Shown piece after piece: positions 10,880-20,700 of a DNA stretch of 64,000 nt. This stretch comes from Cynocephalus volans (Eukaryota > Chordata > Mammalia > Dermoptera > Cynocephalidae). The number at the start of each line of letters is the position of its first letter. Positions within the stretch are counted from its first letter, which is position 1. The position numbers and the translations under genes are program-made. The notes under the pieces are model-generated. The model was not told the DNA's origin. It did not search any database and worked only from the letters and a program-made list of their open reading frames with translations. The DNA is taken from contig NC_084463.1 of assembly GCF_027409185.1 (NCBI RefSeq), positions 155,546,369 through 155,610,368 on the forward strand, read 5' to 3'.

Positions 10880-11067
10880 AAAACCCTGTTGATCTTAATC
10901 AGCTGGGAAACTTATCTGTCTGACAAATGGCTTCCGTATGAAGATATTCATCAATGCCATGAGTCAACTCATTTTAACTGGCCATCCAGAGCACACTGTG
11001 AGAGGAAGTCCACCAAGTCTTAATATAACAATATTCTTTACTCCTGGGTAGCCCAGTTAATGAAAAA
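10880..11067 (+). promoter_or_regulatory. MS4A2: MS4A2 proximal promoter / 5' UTR
   Basis: The 190 bases before the MS4A2 start codon hold a GATA site (TTATCT, 10912-10917, reverse AGATAA), a second weak GATA core (AGATAT, 10942-10947) and a perfect AP-1 heptamer (TGAGTCA, 10960-10966). No clear TATA box or CpG island is seen. GATA-1 control of the FcepsilonRI beta gene in mast cells is established, so the GATA site is a sensible candidate. The transcription start itself cannot be placed from sequence. Confidence 0.5.
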
Positions 11068-11129
11068 ATGGACATGGAAAATAAGAGCAGGACAGATCTC
11101 GCTCTCCCAAATCCACAAGGGCCCTCCAG
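11068..11129 (+). CDS. MS4A2: MS4A2 exon 1 (coding part)
   Basis: Encodes MDMENKSRTDLALPNPQGPS plus two bases of the next codon. This is the cytosolic N-terminal tail. The donor is CCAG|GTAGGT (strong). A second ATG lies two codons downstream; the first is used by homology. Confidence 0.9.
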
Positions 11130-13912
11130 GTAGGTACAGGCTATTATTATCATCTTTTTTTTTTTTAATACTTAGTCACTTAGTGGACCAGAGAAAGTAA
11201 CAGCTTGGGGGAGATGTCAATTCATGGATTTAAGCATGGACCCATCTAGTTTAATTAATATATTTGGTACCTATTAATACCTATTTGCTATACTTTCCAA
11301 GTGGTTCTCTCTCACGGGTAGGGAGGAAGATTTTTAATCACCTGGTGTATTGGAGAAACAGGTTTTCTAACACTAGAGGCTCATATTCTGGGTGTGAGAC
11401 AGGAGAGTTCTTACAATGCATATTGATCTCTTGCCTGTGTGTCTATGAGCTGAGGGACACTTATCCATCACACATGCTCTTACAAATGCTTTCCAAAGTG
11501 ACCTTCCTGGTTGATCTTTATGAACCATAAACTGTGGGACACGGCTTTGAAGAAGAAAATAGTAATAGAGATCCAAGTAGCCGTTCAAAGCTGTTACCCT
11601 ACTGTCCTCGGTGCACATGAAGTTGGGTGTATCATTGACAAAACATATTCAGATACACTTCAATGATAGAAGGACTATGATATGCATAGGTAAACGTGTT
11701 TGTTTGACTGTTTTCAGTTTTATTTATCAGTATAGGTTAATGGGAAAGACCTTGGTGCTAGTTACCCTGGATTAAGTATAAGAAAACTTGGTATGGTTTT
11801 TGTTGCATGTAATTACTCAGACATTGTTCAAGTCTTCTTGGTCAGTTACTTGGACCCTCTGAACCTCAGTTTCTTAGTCATGACAATGAAGATTTCAATT
11901 GCAGGATTGTTTTGAAAAAATTAACAAATGAAACTTCCCTTCATGTCAGGAAGTTAGAGAACTTTCTCATGACCAAATTTCTGTTAAATTCCACAGGGTG
12001 CCTGAATTTGAACTCTCAGAAATATCTGTCCACGATAATACCCCGCTGAAGAAGTCTGCCTCATCTCTACCCCAGCATACATGGCTGACATTTTTGAAGA
12101 AAGAGGTGATATTCCTGGGGGTGAGTTAGCATCCTCCAATCTCAGCTGGAGTAAGAATTGGCTCTAGAAAAGAATATTTGATTGCATCAACTCTTTCTCC
12201 AATAGGGTTCATGAGGAGTGACAGGTCCTCTAAAAATCCTGGTAGATAAAGAGTTGTCACTAATCGAGCCCTTTTAGGAAAAGAGAAACATTTTCTCATA
12301 AAGATTTTAAATTACTAGGACAAGAATGGCAAATAGGAGTGAAGAATTCTTAATCTTTACTTATGGAAAGAACTATTACTGAAGTCTGCCATGGCTACAT
12401 AAATAAAGGCATATGAGAAAGGTGTCAGCCATCCATGCATTAGGTAATGCTTGTATCAATTCTCATAGTGGCCAGGGGATCCTGGAAAATTTCAGATTGA
12501 ATCATTTCTTACTTAGGACAGTCTAAAGCACTAAAATAATTTCTTATATTTGGCCTCAACTATAAGAAAATTGATACAATCTTTGGGAAATATCTCGTAA
12601 TTTCACAAAATCCATGTGTTTTTCTAACAGGTAACACAAATTCTGATTGGTTTGATATGCCTTTGTTTTGGAACAATTGTCTGCTCTGCATTCAATTTTT
12701 CAGACTTTGAGGAAGACTTTTTTTTATCATTTAAAGCAGGCTATCCGTTCTGGGGAGCAATATTTGTGAGTATATATCTATAATTGTTTCTGAAATAACA
12801 CTGAACATAGATTTTTTCTCTTACTCAGATCTAATCAGTTGTTTATATTCAGTATTTATATTTATAATTCTTTACATATATGTATACAACATATATATAT
12901 ATCTTTGCAGTTCACAAAGCACTTTTTCATATATATATGTGCTCATTAACAACAACAAAGGATTCTTACTATAATTAGCTGTGGGTCAAACATTCAGCAT
13001 ACTTTTATCAGATGAGAAACCTGAGACTAATAAAAGTTAAAGGACTTGCCCAAGGGATCTTTTAGCTAATAGAAATTAAACCTGAATTTTCAAAATCCAA
13101 TTCCAGGAAAATACCCTTAAGACTATTCACCAATAAAGTTACACAATAAATACATACCATTTTATCTTGTCGGTTAAAAAGAATAATAAAAACAAAGTTA
13201 TCTTCATGCAGGGAGGGGAAAGATTCTGCGGTAAGGAGAAGATAAACTTCTATCATACCCTAAGAAAGACTTCTAGGTACTTTCTAATTGTATCACTTTA
13301 ATCATTCTGCTGTCTGGAAAACAGATGGCTGAATGACATCATGAGGCTATTGAGATATCATTGACATACAACGAATCGCACATATTTAAATATACAATTT
13401 GATAAGTTTTGACACATTATTCACACATAAAAACATCACTACATACATACAATGAATGTATCCATCATCTCCAAGAGTTTCCTGTGCTTCTTTGTAAACC
13501 CTCCTTCCCTCCCCCCTTTCTTGTCTTCCATCTGCAAGCAGTCGCTGATCTGCTTTTTACAATTACAGATTACTTCACATTTTCTAGAGCTTTATATAAA
13601 TGGAGTGACACAGCACACTATCTTTATTGTCTGTCTTCATTTGTTCCACATAATTGTTTTGCAATTTATTTATTTATTTATTTATTTTTACCAACTAAAT
13701 CAATAATAGCTTTATTTATTTTTTATTTTTTTCTTAATTTTATTTTGTCGATATACAATGTGGTTGATTATTGTGGCCCATTACCGAAACCTCCCTCCCT
13801 CCTCCCTCTCCCTCCTCCCACCCAACAATGTCCTTTCTGTTTGCTTGTCGTACCAACTTCAAGGAATTGTAGTTGTTATGTCTTCTTCCCCGCACCCCCT
13901 CAGTTTGTGTGT

Positions 13913-13943
<31 letters not shown>

Positions 13944-16900
13944 AATTTATATATTAATTTTTAGCTCCCACCAATAAGTGAGAACATGTGGTATTTCTCT
14001 TTCTGTGCCTGACTTGTTTCACTTAATATAATTCTCTCAAGGTCCATCCATGTTGTTGCAAATGGCAGTATTTCATTCGTTTTTATAGCTGAGTAGTATT
14101 CCATTGTGTAGATGTACCACATTTTCCGTATCGATGATGGATAAAATCCAAAAGACTCTGAACGATAAATGCTGGTGAGGTTGCGGAGAAAAAAGAACTC
14201 TCATACATTGTTTTGCAATTATTCATGTTGGTTTTTGTATTAATACTCCATTCACAAGTATATATTTTAACTATAATAAATATCGCATTGGCTTGAAACT
14301 ACTCAAAACATTTGTCCAGGACTCTCCTTGAACCTCTACCATAGTTTTTTAAAACTTCCCTCCACTGTCTTTTCATTCCAAACACTTAGCTTATTAGGTG
14401 TCTCTCAACCCATCATACAATCTTAAGAGATTGTTATGAATTTGTGTTATTGACTTATATTTTTTACTAAATCTTTTATCACGTATATTTTCATAATCAC
14501 TATATGTCTACATGAGATATGTTAGTCTCTGGAGATGTACATGCCACATATATACACGTCTCTTGCCTAAAGGAGCAGACAGTCTAACACAGAGGATGCA
14601 CAGACAGTTACCACCAAATGACAATAGTGGTATAACGGTCATGCACCACATGTTGCTGGACCTTCCCACTCCCAGAGTAACCCCTGACTGTCAGGGGAAG
14701 AATCACCTGGGAGCCTGGTAGAAATGAAGAGTCCCAAGCCCCATCCAGGACCTAATGTATAAGAATCTGCATTTTAACAAGACCCTCACATGATTTATAT
14801 ACATATTTAATTTTCAGAAGCATCTATAGAAAATAAGAATAAGGAAATACTGGGCTCATGGGGGTCATTAATACACAGCTTTATGGGGCACCCCAAATTT
14901 TACTTTATTTTGGGGGGATGAGGGTAAAAGGGACACATTGGAGAGCAGAGACTCACTGTGTCTTTTTCCCTTCTCTTTTGGACAGTTTGATATTTCAGGA
15001 CTTTTGTCAATTATATTAGAAAAGAAAAATACAACATATCTGGTGAGTTGCAACTTTGTCTATCCCAGATAAGGTAAGAAAATGGAATTTTAGGAGTCTT
15101 GAGGAAGACATGTGTTCATCTCCTGCACGATTGTGAGTGTGAACATGCAATTTTTTTTCAACCTACTTTGTATTAGAAGGTCTTTTGCAACAGACGTTAG
15201 ATGTAATCATCCGAAACACAGATTGTATCATTTAGCATAGAGTGAAGTTTAATTGCCTTGACATTTGTTTAAAAAAAAATGTCCCCACATGGGCATTGTC
15301 CACGTAGTTATATTCACATGATCAAATAAGTGATTAGTTTCTAATTAAGGAGACTATTCAAGGAGAAACCATAAGCATCTATGTGGTTCTTCCTAAACAC
15401 AGTCCCAGCAAGAAATAGATGCTTATTAAACAGTGAGCACATTTTCAAGATTTCTCTTTCTGAGCTAAATTTTGAACTACTGAAATGCAGATAAGTTTAT
15501 TGAATGTTCTGGCAGGTGCAGGTCCAGGTCTGAATGCTCTTATTTATCATCAGGCCAGAGGAAGACTGGGAGCAAACACTGTCAGCAGTATAGCTGGGGG
15601 AATAGGAATTATCATCCTGATCATAGACCTAAGGAAGAGCTCAACTTTTATTGGTGATTGCCAGGAAGCTGTTGAGGTTGACTTCTGCTTTGGGGTTTCT
15701 TTTTCTACGGTATGTATTTCTTGTGGGAAGTCTAAGATTTGGGGTTGTAATCTAAGTGGGAGGCCCTCTTTACCTTTTCCATGAACACGATCCATTTTTG
15801 CAACCTCCATCACATAATGTAGTGTTCTGTAGGTTCACAGTCCAGAGAGATCCTGGCTGCCCTCTCCCCTCACTCTGGGCCAGATTCCTCAAGGTTGGAA
15901 TTATCCGGCCCAAGGAACCATCTCCTGGTTTTCCTGTGTATGGGGTCACTTTATAAGGACTGATCATGTGGGGGAGATGAAAGCAGGGGCTGCTATAAGA
16001 GAATGAACTTTGGGGACACTTACCATGTGACGTCCATCGTCTTGTTGGTTGTTGGTTATTGCTCAACAGGAAATTGTGGTGATGATGCTGTTTCTCACCA
16101 TTCTGGGGTTCTGCAGTGCTGTATCACTCACAGTCTATGGGGTCGGAGAAGAACTCAAAGGAAATAAGGTAGGTAGGAGCCTGATACAAAGTCCTGAATG
16201 ACAAACTAAAGAACCTGAGCTTTATCTCTTAAAAATATGGCCTGGGTTTTCTGGAACATTTCTTCCAGAAAATTGTCTCTCCAGGTTTTATTACTTTGGT
16301 TTCCAAATCTTATGTTTTGAATCACATTTTTAAAAATATTACTAATATTTTATTTAAAAACCAATATTTTTTGAGTGTCTCAAATATACTGGATATTTTT
16401 ACAGAATATAAACAGCATAAAGAAAATGCATTACTCAGGAAAAGTTTCTGTCTGACTTCAATGAGTCATTAATGGGATGGAATTTAAGTTCATTTCAGTA
16501 GGGTTATCTGAAAATGTGTATTACTACACAGAGTACTATTAAAACAGCAATTCTACATAATGCAAGAGCAACCCTTTTAACTCCTATGACTTCAACAGAA
16601 AATATCTGTCTTCAAAGTGTATCACATTATTATATTTATTCCAACAAAATAAGTGACTTACTTAAAAAGTTGCACTAGAAATCTTAGGAGAAATTTCAGA
16701 AACCCTTTAATCCTAATTCCTAATGCTTTGATGATTGGCTGTGAATGCTATTGTTGTTGTTGTTTTTAAATTTTGAATTTGAAACATAATTGATTACAGA
16801 TATTTATGAGGTACAATTTTGGTTATCAGTATTTGTGTACAATATGTGATGATCGAATCAATATTATTAGCATGTTCATCATTACAAATTGTAATTATTC

Positions 16901-17900
16901 TTTGTGTCCATTACCCAGTTTCTCCCTAATCTCCCTTCCTCTGTCCCACCTCTAGTAACCATATATCTGTTCTCTCCTTCTGAAAGTTCAATGTATTATT
17001 GTGGTTCTTTCTCTTTCTTTCTTTCCTTCTTTCCTGCTCTCCTCTCTTTCTCTCTCCCTCCCTCTCTCTCTCTCATCACATTTACACTCACAAATAGCAG
17101 AAATTTCATAGTATATGCCCCTAACTGAGGGTTGGGAAAATAGGATCTTTGTAATTTTACAAAATGCAGATGCCTTGAAGCGTGCTGAGCGTGAGAGATG
17201 AGTGAGCAGGAAGGGTGTGATGGAACTATTGAGGTATCCAATTTTATTTTCTGTCGCAGAGTAGCTTCCTTTTACTTGTTTTTCTTTCTTTTTTTCTTTG
17301 ATTTTCCTTTTCCCACTTTCTCTAAATCTTCAATTTTTTTTCTTCCTAATTCATGACTACCACCTGTGTTTCCACGGGCTTTGCCTATGCATACACCTTT
17401 GATGAGAATCACCAGTATCTGATGCTTGGGCACTTAGGTCTGACAGATGAAATACCCTCCCTCCATCTGTCCACTTTCCTGAAGCATTCAAGTCTGGCCA
17501 CCTTTTTTTTTCTTTTTTTTTTTTCAATCACCTTCTTCCAAAGATAAATAAGAAAGCAGATATACCAAAGTTCAGACACAGAATAATCTCACCAACTGGT
17601 CGTTGACTGCTGTGATTTCTTCTGGGCCCACTTGGCCAGCCAATCTGGTTTGGTTTACTGGAGATGGAGGAAATAATTAGAATTTAACAGAGAGAGTGTG
17701 AGATTCAGAAACACAAAACAAGATGAGATAAATCTCTTGAACAAGACTTCTAATGATGGAAGATTCTTGATGATCATATGAGATGGTTTTTTCCTTATCA
17801 GGTTCCAGTTGATTGTCTTTATGAAGAATTAAACATATACTCACCAATTTACAGTGAGTTGGAAACCAGACAGGAAACATCACCTCCCATGGATTCGTAA
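11068..17900 (+). CDS. MS4A2: High-affinity IgE receptor beta subunit (MS4A2), 7 exons
   Basis: Coding exons: 11068-11129, 11997-12120, 12631-12765, 14986-15042, 15554-15709, 16070-16168, 17802-17900; all have AG/GT borders and together give 732 nt, 243 residues (human has 244). The product is a four-pass plasma-membrane protein with both ends cytosolic. It associates with FCER1A and the FCER1G dimer in mast cells and basophils and amplifies IgE signalling. TM1 follows VTQILIGLICLCFG, TM2 spans exons 3-4 (YPFWGAIF, then DISGLLSII), TM3 is in exon 5 (NTVSSIAGG...IIILII), TM4 in exon 6 (VVMMLFLTILGFCSAVSL). The tail holds an ITAM-like YEEL...Y...YSEL (Y218, Y224, Y228), where LYN and SYK bind in the known protein. 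The frame is open throughout. The start matches the conserved family N-terminus (DLALP...) and no upstream in-frame ATG competes. Neighbour: an MS4A4-like pseudogene 33 kb downstream. Confidence 0.95.
11810..11940 (+). repeat. MIR fragment (MS4A2 intron 1)
   Basis: Shows the MIR order: GTCAGTTACTTGGACC, CTCTGAACCTCAGTTTCTTAG, then GCAGGATTGTTTTGA. Diverged. Confidence 0.6.
11997..12120 (+). CDS. MS4A2: MS4A2 exon 2
   Basis: Encodes the rest of the N-terminal tail (VPEFELSEIS, then LKKSASSLPQHTWLTFLKKE) and ends phase 0 after FLG. The conserved LLKSASSPPLHTWLTVLKKE-like block is the best family match outside the membrane segments. The junction codon with exon 1 is AGG (Arg), where human has Ser. 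Confidence 0.95.
12631..12765 (+). CDS. MS4A2: MS4A2 exon 3 (TM1, first loop, start of TM2)
   Basis: 45 codons, phase 0 at both ends, the usual size for this MS4A exon. Carries the MS4A signature VTQIL...ICLCFGTIVCS, a short acidic extracellular loop (FSDFEEDFF) and the family motif KAGYPFWGAIF. Confidence 0.97.
12920..13100 (-). repeat. MIR fragment (MS4A2 intron 3)
   Basis: Antisense MIR: ATCAGATGAGAAACCTGAGACTAA, then GGACTTGCCCAAGGG, then ATTAAACCTGAATT, in the expected order. Confidence 0.6.
13335..13652 (-). mobile_element. L1M 3' UTR fragment, left part
   Basis: Antisense old L1 3' UTR (TTGAGATATCATTGACATAC ... CACACATAAAAACATCAC ... ATATAAATGGAGTGACACAGC). It resumes at 14221-14262 after a younger L1 that splits it. 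Confidence 0.65.
13653..14220 (-). mobile_element. 5'-inverted L1 in MS4A2 intron 3
   Basis: A perfect 14-bp target duplication (ATTGTTTTGCAATT) lies at 13653-13666 and 14207-14220. From the left: T-rich tail, a 22-bp non-L1 stretch (13689-13710), a second T-rich tail, then antisense L1 3' UTR and ORF2 end to about 14130. A forward piece of ORF2 (AAAATCCAAAAGACTCTGAA..., about 14143-14206) follows. Sequence closely matches the L1 at 28.9-34.8 kb, so it is the same subfamily. The two tails around a short unique piece suggest a small 3' transduction. Antisense to MS4A2; no effect on exons is expected. Confidence 0.85.
13905..13942. repeat. (TG)n microsatellite in the L1 3' UTR
   Basis: Corresponds to the (CA)n in the 3' UTR of the L1 at 34554, so the repeat is inherited from the L1 subfamily. 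Confidence 0.95.
14690..14800 (+). repeat. MER5A-like DNA transposon fragment
   Basis: AGAATCACCTGGGAGCCTGGTAGAAATG ... CCCCATCCAGGACC ... AAGAATCTGCATTTTAACAAG follows the MER5A (hAT-Charlie) consensus order. Confidence 0.65.
14986..15042 (+). CDS. MS4A2: MS4A2 exon 4 (TM2)
   Basis: 57 nt, 19 codons, FDISGLLSIILEKKNTTYL. The 57-nt length is invariant in MS4A genes, and the pseudogene copy at 52004 has the same size. Acceptor TTTTGGACAG, donor CTG|GTGAGT. Confidence 0.97.
15554..15709 (+). CDS. MS4A2: MS4A2 exon 5 (TM3 and second extracellular loop)
   Basis: 52 codons. RGRLGANTVSSIAGG starts TM3 and IIILIIDLRKS ends it. The loop holds two cysteines (GDCQEAV, then DFCFG), matching the two loop cysteines of the family. 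This loop is the most diverged part relative to human MS4A2. Donor ACG|GTATGT. Confidence 0.95.
16070..16168 (+). CDS. MS4A2: MS4A2 exon 6 (TM4)
   Basis: 33 codons, phase 0: EIVVMMLFLTILGFCSAVSL, then TVYGVGEELKGNK. Ends TM4 and starts the cytosolic tail. Donor AAG|GTAGGT. Confidence 0.97.
16752..17100 (-). mobile_element. L1M 3' UTR fragment with polypyrimidine tract
   Basis: Antisense L1 3' end in MS4A2 intron 6: AACATAATTGATTACAGATAT ... GTGATGATCGAATCAATATTATTAGCATG, the same order as at 1430 and 40000. A CT-rich tract follows (16999-17078), which is the L1 poly-purine tract on the reverse strand. Confidence 0.7.
17802..17900 (+). CDS. MS4A2: MS4A2 exon 7 coding part (ITAM-like tail)
   Basis: 33 codons including TAA. 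VPVDCLYEELNIYSPIYSEL carries the two YxxL halves with the extra middle tyrosine, as in the known beta-chain ITAM, whose spacing is one residue short of canonical. The end is PPMDS. Confidence 0.97.
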   Translation, partial: VPVDCLYEELNIYSPIYSELETRQETSPPMDS

Positions 17901-19781
17901 GAATCATGTGAACAGAACATGCTGATTCACAGCAAAGGATCCAGAAAGCCAAGGTCTTTGTTTTAGGAGCTGCTGGCAAAACGTCTATTTTCTCCATGAT
18001 CTGCTGATTTTACATTACATTTGTTCTCCAGATGACAATATTTTGCTTTTGTTGTTTATGTTCATCATTTGTCAATATAATAGGCTCCTATATTTCTTGG
18101 TTTATGTGATGATCTCACATCCATCCCTTCTGGGAAGTCAGCATGTAATAGGTAAGCTTTTTCTATGTGGCTGTAACTAGGTAAATAGGGAAAACAAGAA
18201 GGGTGGCTAAGAGTAGAGTTAAATTTGAAAGTTTGATAATATTTGGTTCTTAGTTTTTTTAGAGTTCACAATAGTTACAATAGCGAGTGTATGATAAGCG
18301 CCCACCCATACCCACACAAATATATATGATTTACACTATCTATAACTTTCAATATGCAAATATTTTATAACCCCTCAATGATGATACATTTTTGCAAAGA
18401 CACAAAGAAGTTTTAAAAACATCTGTGTATTGCCTGAATCACCAGCACATGCAATGACACAGTACTGTTTAATAATGTCTGCAGATTGATGAGTAAGTAG
18501 TGGGGAGTTTTATTAAGTTACCCAGTATTTGGTGAGATGGATAGTTAAAAACAGGGAAACTGCAAATGGAGAGGTTATTTAATGAGACATTTGTGATGAA
18601 ACAAGGATAAATTAATGAAGATCTTGTTAACAAGTTAAAGGATAAAGTTAGACAAGTAATTGGTCGACTGATATGTTAAGTGTTTGAGTTTACAATCACA
18701 GGAGAACACATGGTAATGTTGAGAAAAATGATATGAAGTCAGAAATATGAATGGTGGAAAAAGGCTACAGATAGATGTTAATTAAGCTCAGATTTAGACT
18801 TTCATTTTGGAGACAAAGGCAAATGCAATTGGAGAGGGCCTGATGGCATACAATACAGGATTACGGTAATGATAATTTTTTTAAAATCATGAATCTTTGT
18901 TTATATTTTACAAACATGTAAAAAGCTTTATCCCAAATAGGGAAATCATGACACAGTAAAGATAAAATTTGGTGACAGAGGTTTAGTGTTATTATCTAAA
19001 AAGTCATCATTCAATGAAGTGGGTTAAGACTCTAAGAGAATTATTTTGAGGTGGAAGTAAAGTTAACTTAAACTTCACATGCCTATGATCAGAGGAAACT
19101 GTTAGGATAAAATATAGAAGACACAAGAGTTAGAAAAGTGTATTGCAAAACAGTAGACAGCAGGGAGCCCAAAGTAGAGAACGGTTAGGCAGAGGGAATA
19201 ATTAACCATCAGAGACTGCATCTGTTGTCTTGAGCAAGAGAAAAATCCACAGTGAAAAATCAAGTCCAGGTAAGGCTGGACACAGGACAAAGAAAATTGC
19301 AATAGTGAATGAATGCAAAAGGAGCAGAGGAATTCCATGCAGGGGAATTGCGAGAGTATATAAATAAAACATTTGCAACAGTGTTTAGAGAGAGAAAATG
19401 GGGGTATATGTGATAAATAAGATGGTAGACTGTGTATAGAAGGTAGTGAAGAAAAATTAAGCTAAGCAAGGTGATTTTGTTGCTGTTGCTATTTTTGTTT
19501 TTAAGAGAAGAAAAAAGTAGTTCGTGTCTTTAGCCTAAGTAGTCCTGTGGAGAGACTGAAAACTAGTTTGAGATTATTAGTCCCAATTAGTTAATAAAAT
19601 AATTAATTGCATTTTCTGTATTAGAGTGCCAAAATTAAAAGTTGACAGATGTTTAATTTCACTAGACTATAAAAGTGATTACAATTACATAACAAACAAT
19701 AACGACTTGACCTCAGGTTTTCTGTTTTCACTTTTCTGAATTAAAATTTCGTCTCTCAAAATTTGACAGCAGAATAAAAAT

Positions 19782-19819
<38 letters not shown>
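19782..19819. repeat. (CA)n(TA)n microsatellite
   Basis: 13 CA units then 6 TA units, inside the predicted MS4A2 3' UTR. Confidence 0.95.
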
Positions 19820-20351
19820 GCCTTCACCATGTAGCTTGCTAAGCTGCATCTCCATTTTAATCATTCACATGTATCAATCACATCACTTCCATAACATATA
19901 TATTCACATCTAAACCTGGCCTGCTAGAACCTCTAGAAGTGGATCTAATCTATTTTTACAATTGTATGTTATACCCCTTTTTCTCCCATTTAATTTATAT
20001 TTTAACCACATCATTGACTGTATATTCCCTATACACATCACACAATTTTTGAAGTTTTGTCTCAAGGCCATTCTGATTCTTGTCCCACCCCTGCCTGTCT
20101 TTTATCACCTGCCCACCTCTGGAATACACAGAGCACACAGTTGGCATGCTCTTCACACTTTCATTGTCCCAAATTATCTCTCTAAATTTCAGTTGATAGG
20201 TCAGCATCTCCATGAAGACCACCTAATATACACCTATCCACCCAGTCATAATTTCTTGCTCCATAACTACTCCATCCTGTGATGTAGTATGGTATCATTA
20301 ATTATTAGTGTATTTGTGATCTCCTTATGTATCTTCAGTTACTATTTGTGC

Positions 20352-20357
20352 AATAAA
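20352..20357 (+). terminator. MS4A2: candidate MS4A2 poly(A) signal
   Basis: AATAAA followed within about 20-40 bases by TTGATTTCTTGTGTTTGTGT, a typical GU-rich downstream element. Best-formed signal in the 3 kb after the stop codon. Confidence 0.55.
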
Positions 20358-20523
20358 TTGGAGTCACAAACTTGATTTCTTGTGTTTGTGTTTGCCTATG
20401 AGGTTGAGGGACTGATCAAAAGTAATGAAGAATCAAAGCATCAATTAATGCCAACAATCAACCCTTTATCAAGTAGTATAATCTATAAACAAGCCTGTAG
20501 ACAGAAAACAGACTAAGAATGAT

Positions 20524-20552
20524 CACCATCTATTTCTTGTCAATAGATGGTG
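20524..20552. other. perfect 11-bp hairpin
   Basis: CACCATCTATT / AATAGATGGTG arms with a 7-base loop, about 150 bases past the candidate MS4A2 poly(A) site. Function unknown; may be chance. Confidence 0.5.
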
Positions 20553-20589
20553 GGATAAAGTTGAAAGAAAACTGGAGCGTGAGTCACAT

Positions 20590-20700
20590 GTTACAAGTTA
20601 GTCCTGATTCAAATTTATTAGCTATGCTGTGTGAACTTGGGTAAGATTTCTCTCTTGTAGACCTCAGGCTTTCCATCCAAAAATGAGCCATTTGAAACAA
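20590..20700 (+). repeat. MIR fragment
   Basis: ATTAGCTATGCTGTGTGAACTTGGGTAAGAT, then TCAGGCTTTCCATCCAAAAATGAG, follows the MIR core order. Confidence 0.6.

Larger units (their letters stand above)
17901..20375 (+). other. MS4A2: MS4A2 3' UTR (predicted)
   Basis: No strong poly(A) signal with a GU-rich element follows the stop until 20352. A UTR of about 2.5 kb is in keeping with the long message known for this gene. It holds a (CA)n(TA)n tract at 19782-19819 and an earlier weaker AATAAA near 19362. The true end is inference. Confidence 0.5.

Noticed and set aside
13409..13918. 169-codon frame overlapping MS4A2 intron 3
   Set aside because: Reads across antisense L1 3' UTR pyrimidine tracts and T-rich tails; chance frame.
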